From assembly GCA_002352205.1 (NCBI GenBank), contig DEHZ01000016.1:62001-126000 (forward strand): a DNA stretch of 64,000 nucleotides. Reading direction: 5' to 3'. Numbering within the stretch: position 1 is the first letter of the stretch; every line of letters starts with the position of its first letter. The notes below the pieces were generated by a model that did not search any database, was not told the origin of the DNA, and was given only the letters and a program-made list of their open reading frames with translations. Both the position numbers and the translations under genes were made by a program. Source of the stretch: Flavobacterium sp. UBA2787 (GTDB taxonomy: Bacteria; Bacteroidota; Bacteroidia; Flavobacteriales; Flavobacteriaceae). This document shows positions 62,377 through 64,000 of this stretch, piece by piece.

Positions 62377-64000
62377 ATGAAAAAACAATTTTATGTTTTA
62401 TTTGTTCTTTTGTCTACAACCTATTGTTTGGCACAAGAACAATTGAAAGACAGCATTTTACCTGTTAGACTGAATGAAGTCATTCTTATTGGGAAACCTT
62501 CTCGATTAAACCAAAAACAAGTAAAACCACTAGCTTCGTTGGATGAGTATTTACAACAATCCGGACGAATCGATATGATTAAACGCGGAAATTATGCTTG
62601 GGAACCTATGATTAATAACATGGCAACAGAGCGAACAATCATTACCATTGACGGCATGCGTATTTTTGGTGCTTGTACCGATAAAATGGATCCGGTGACT
62701 TCGTATGTAGAAATATCGAATCTTTCGGAAGCTACAATTTCATCCGGTCAAGGAGGAAGTTGTCACGGACCAACGATTGGCGGAGCTTTAGATTTGAAAC
62801 GACTTCGCAGCAATCAAGCAAATTTAGGTTGGTCAGGAAGTTTAAGCAGTGGTTTTGAATTCAATAACAAGCAACGAATTTTGGGCGGAATGGTGCATTA
62901 CAAAGACAGTTCGTTATATGCTGATGCGAGTCTAACCTTTCGAAAAGCCGACAATTATTTTGCAGGTGATAATGAGGAAGTACTTTATTCTCAGTTCCAA
63001 AAAATGAATGCTTCTATAATTTCCGGTTATCAGTTTCAAAACAAATTGATTGAAGGATCCATTATTTTTGATGAAGCAAATGATGTTGGTTATCCAGCCT
63101 TACCAATGGATATTTCGCTGGCTAGAGCACTAATAACTTCTTTAAAATTTGAAGTTGCTCCAACATCCGGTTTAGTAAATCATTGGGAAAATAAGCTGTA
63201 TTTTAATACCATCACTCACTTTATGGATGATTCCAAACGGCCGGATGTTCCCATCAGAATGGATATGCCTGGTTGGAGTGATACATATGGTTATTATTCA
63301 AAAGGAAAAATCACAAAAGAAAATCACCATATCCAATTTAATTTGAATGGTTTTTACAATCGTTCTATTGCTGAAATGACTATGTATCCCAACGATCCCA
63401 ATGAAAATGCGATGTTTATGTACACTTGGCCAGATGTTCGAACATTTTATAACGGTATTTATTTGGAAGATGAAATTGAATTTTCGGTTAGAAACTCTCT
63501 AAAATTAAATGGTTCTGTTGGCTTTCATCAAAACAAAGTAGCCAATGAATTTGGACTGGAAAGTTTACAAATTTTCTATCCGGAAATGGCAGACCAACAA
63601 AATCGCTTCTTAAAAAGTGTTTCGTTGCAATACAAACATCAAATCAAACACTGGAACTTTTCAGTAGGTTCAGGATATGGAGAACGGGCACCTTCCGTAA
63701 CAGAAGGTTATGCGTTTTATATTTTCAATAGTTTTGATTTGTTTGATTATATCGGAAATCCAAATTTATCCAACGAAAAATCAATTGAAGGAAATTTTGA
63801 TGTTTGGTTTAAAAACGAAAAAATAAAAACAGGAATCACTTTTTCTGCCTTTCATATTGTAGATTTTATGATAGGAATTCCCGATGAAAATTTTATCCCG
63901 ATGACCATTGGAGCTAGTGGTGTGAAAGTGTATAATCAACTAACGTATGCCAATTTGATTCACAGTTCATTAAAATTTGATTATCGTTTAACCGATTATA
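62377..64000 (+). CDS. TonB-dependent receptor, OprC/NosA-like (3' end cut by window)
   Basis: Outer-membrane receptor, about 541 codons visible from the ATG at 62377. Signal peptide ends at LAQ (residue 20). The plug contains a TonB-box-like region, the motif RIFGACTDKMDPVTSYVE and GQGGSCHGPTIGGALDLKR. The CxxxM of GACTDKM matches the copper-binding motif of Pseudomonas OprC, and NosA of P. stutzeri is its relative. Barrel strands follow. It probably imports copper; siderophore or other metal uptake is less likely. Confidence 0.82.
   Translation, partial: MKKQFYVLFVLLSTTYCLAQEQLKDSILPVRLNEVILIGKPSRLNQKQVKPLASLDEYLQQSGRIDMIKRGNYAWEPMINNMATERTIITIDGMRIFGACTDKMDPVTSYVEISNLSEATISSGQGGSCHGPTIGGALDLKRLRSNQANLGWSGSLSSGFEFNNKQRILGGMVHYKDSSLYADASLTFRKADNYFAGDNEEVLYSQFQKMNASIISGYQFQNKLIEGSIIFDEANDVGYPALPMDISLARALITSLKFEVAPTSGLVNHWENKLYFNTITHFMDDSKRPDVPIRMDMPGWSDTYGYYSKGKITKENHHIQFNLNGFYNRSIAEMTMYPNDPNENAMFMYTWPDVRTFYNGIYLEDEIEFSVRNSLKLNGSVGFHQNKVANEFGLESLQIFYPEMADQQNRFLKSVSLQYKHQIKHWNFSVGSGYGERAPSVTEGYAFYIFNSFDLFDYIGNPNLSNEKSIEGNFDVWFKNEKIKTGITFSAFHIVDFMIGIPDENFIPMTIGASGVKVYNQLTYANLIHSSLKFDYRLTDY

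Overview
The window looks like a chromosome segment of a low-GC member of the Flavobacteriaceae (Bacteroidota), probably Flavobacterium or a close relative. Four things point there: flavobacterial -7 promoter boxes (TAnnTTTG); family markers such as the LpxC-FabZ fusion, a PorX-type regulator, BshA, a DUF3276 (PUR-like) protein and a long NusB; a Sec/lipoprotein-type (clade II) NosZ; and a Bacteroidota-type tyrosine recombinase.

Positions 1-12,000 are core genome. A minus-strand block carries sucD (cut by the window edge), an NTF2-like protein, a second LpxD-like acyltransferase, efp, lpxA, lpxC-fabZ, lpxD and an HD phosphohydrolase. Then follow porX, tsaE, alanine dehydrogenase, a DUF4258 protein and a GNAT acetyltransferase. 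From 12.1 to 14.0 kb two orphan genes (one with a DUF4279-like half) are each followed by a long imperfect palindrome ending in GAAACGTTA. The layout resembles integron cassettes, but no integrase gene is nearby.

Positions 14-42.5 kb are housekeeping again: pepT, yajC, nusB, leucine-type dehydrogenase, an ABC exporter, glgA-glgC, a dicarboxylate symporter, aroC, lpxH-like, bshA, an Lrp regulator divergent from a PLP gamma-lyase-type enzyme, an NhaC antiporter, a peroxiredoxin/thioredoxin/Tpx group, dgkA, ftsK, lolA, a LptF/G permease and a ribB whose GTP cyclohydrolase II half looks degenerate. A tRNA-Ser(UGA) at 42,670 is followed by a small island of about 4 kb: integrase, RteC-like protein, helix-turn-helix protein, two small genes and two sets of short repeats that may be recombinase or regulator sites. 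The right end of the island is not defined.

Positions 47.2-64 kb form a nitrogen-oxide respiration and detoxification locus. A decayed Crp/Fnr copy precedes an intact Crp/Fnr gene. Next come a 12-TM histidine-rich membrane protein, a fasciclin lipoprotein and a 600-aa protein resembling a nitronate-monooxygenase barrel with extra cysteines. On the minus strand lie an Rrf2/NsrR-like regulator, a lipoprotein with a C/M/H motif, ric (di-iron repair), a truncated hemoglobin and nosY-nosF-nosD-nosL-nosZ-cytochrome c. On the plus strand are a CxxxC protein, a Met/His-rich lipoprotein and an OprC/NosA-like TonB receptor, which together suggest copper supply to NosZ.

The strongest new observation is that six promoters in this locus carry a 16-bp palindrome close to TATGATTnnAATCATA, centred 29.5 or 30.5 bp from the start of an nAnnTTTG -7 box. 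This is the geometry of a class II Crp/Fnr activator, and it ties the unknown genes (12-TM protein, fasciclin, 600-aa flavoprotein candidate) to N2O/NO metabolism.
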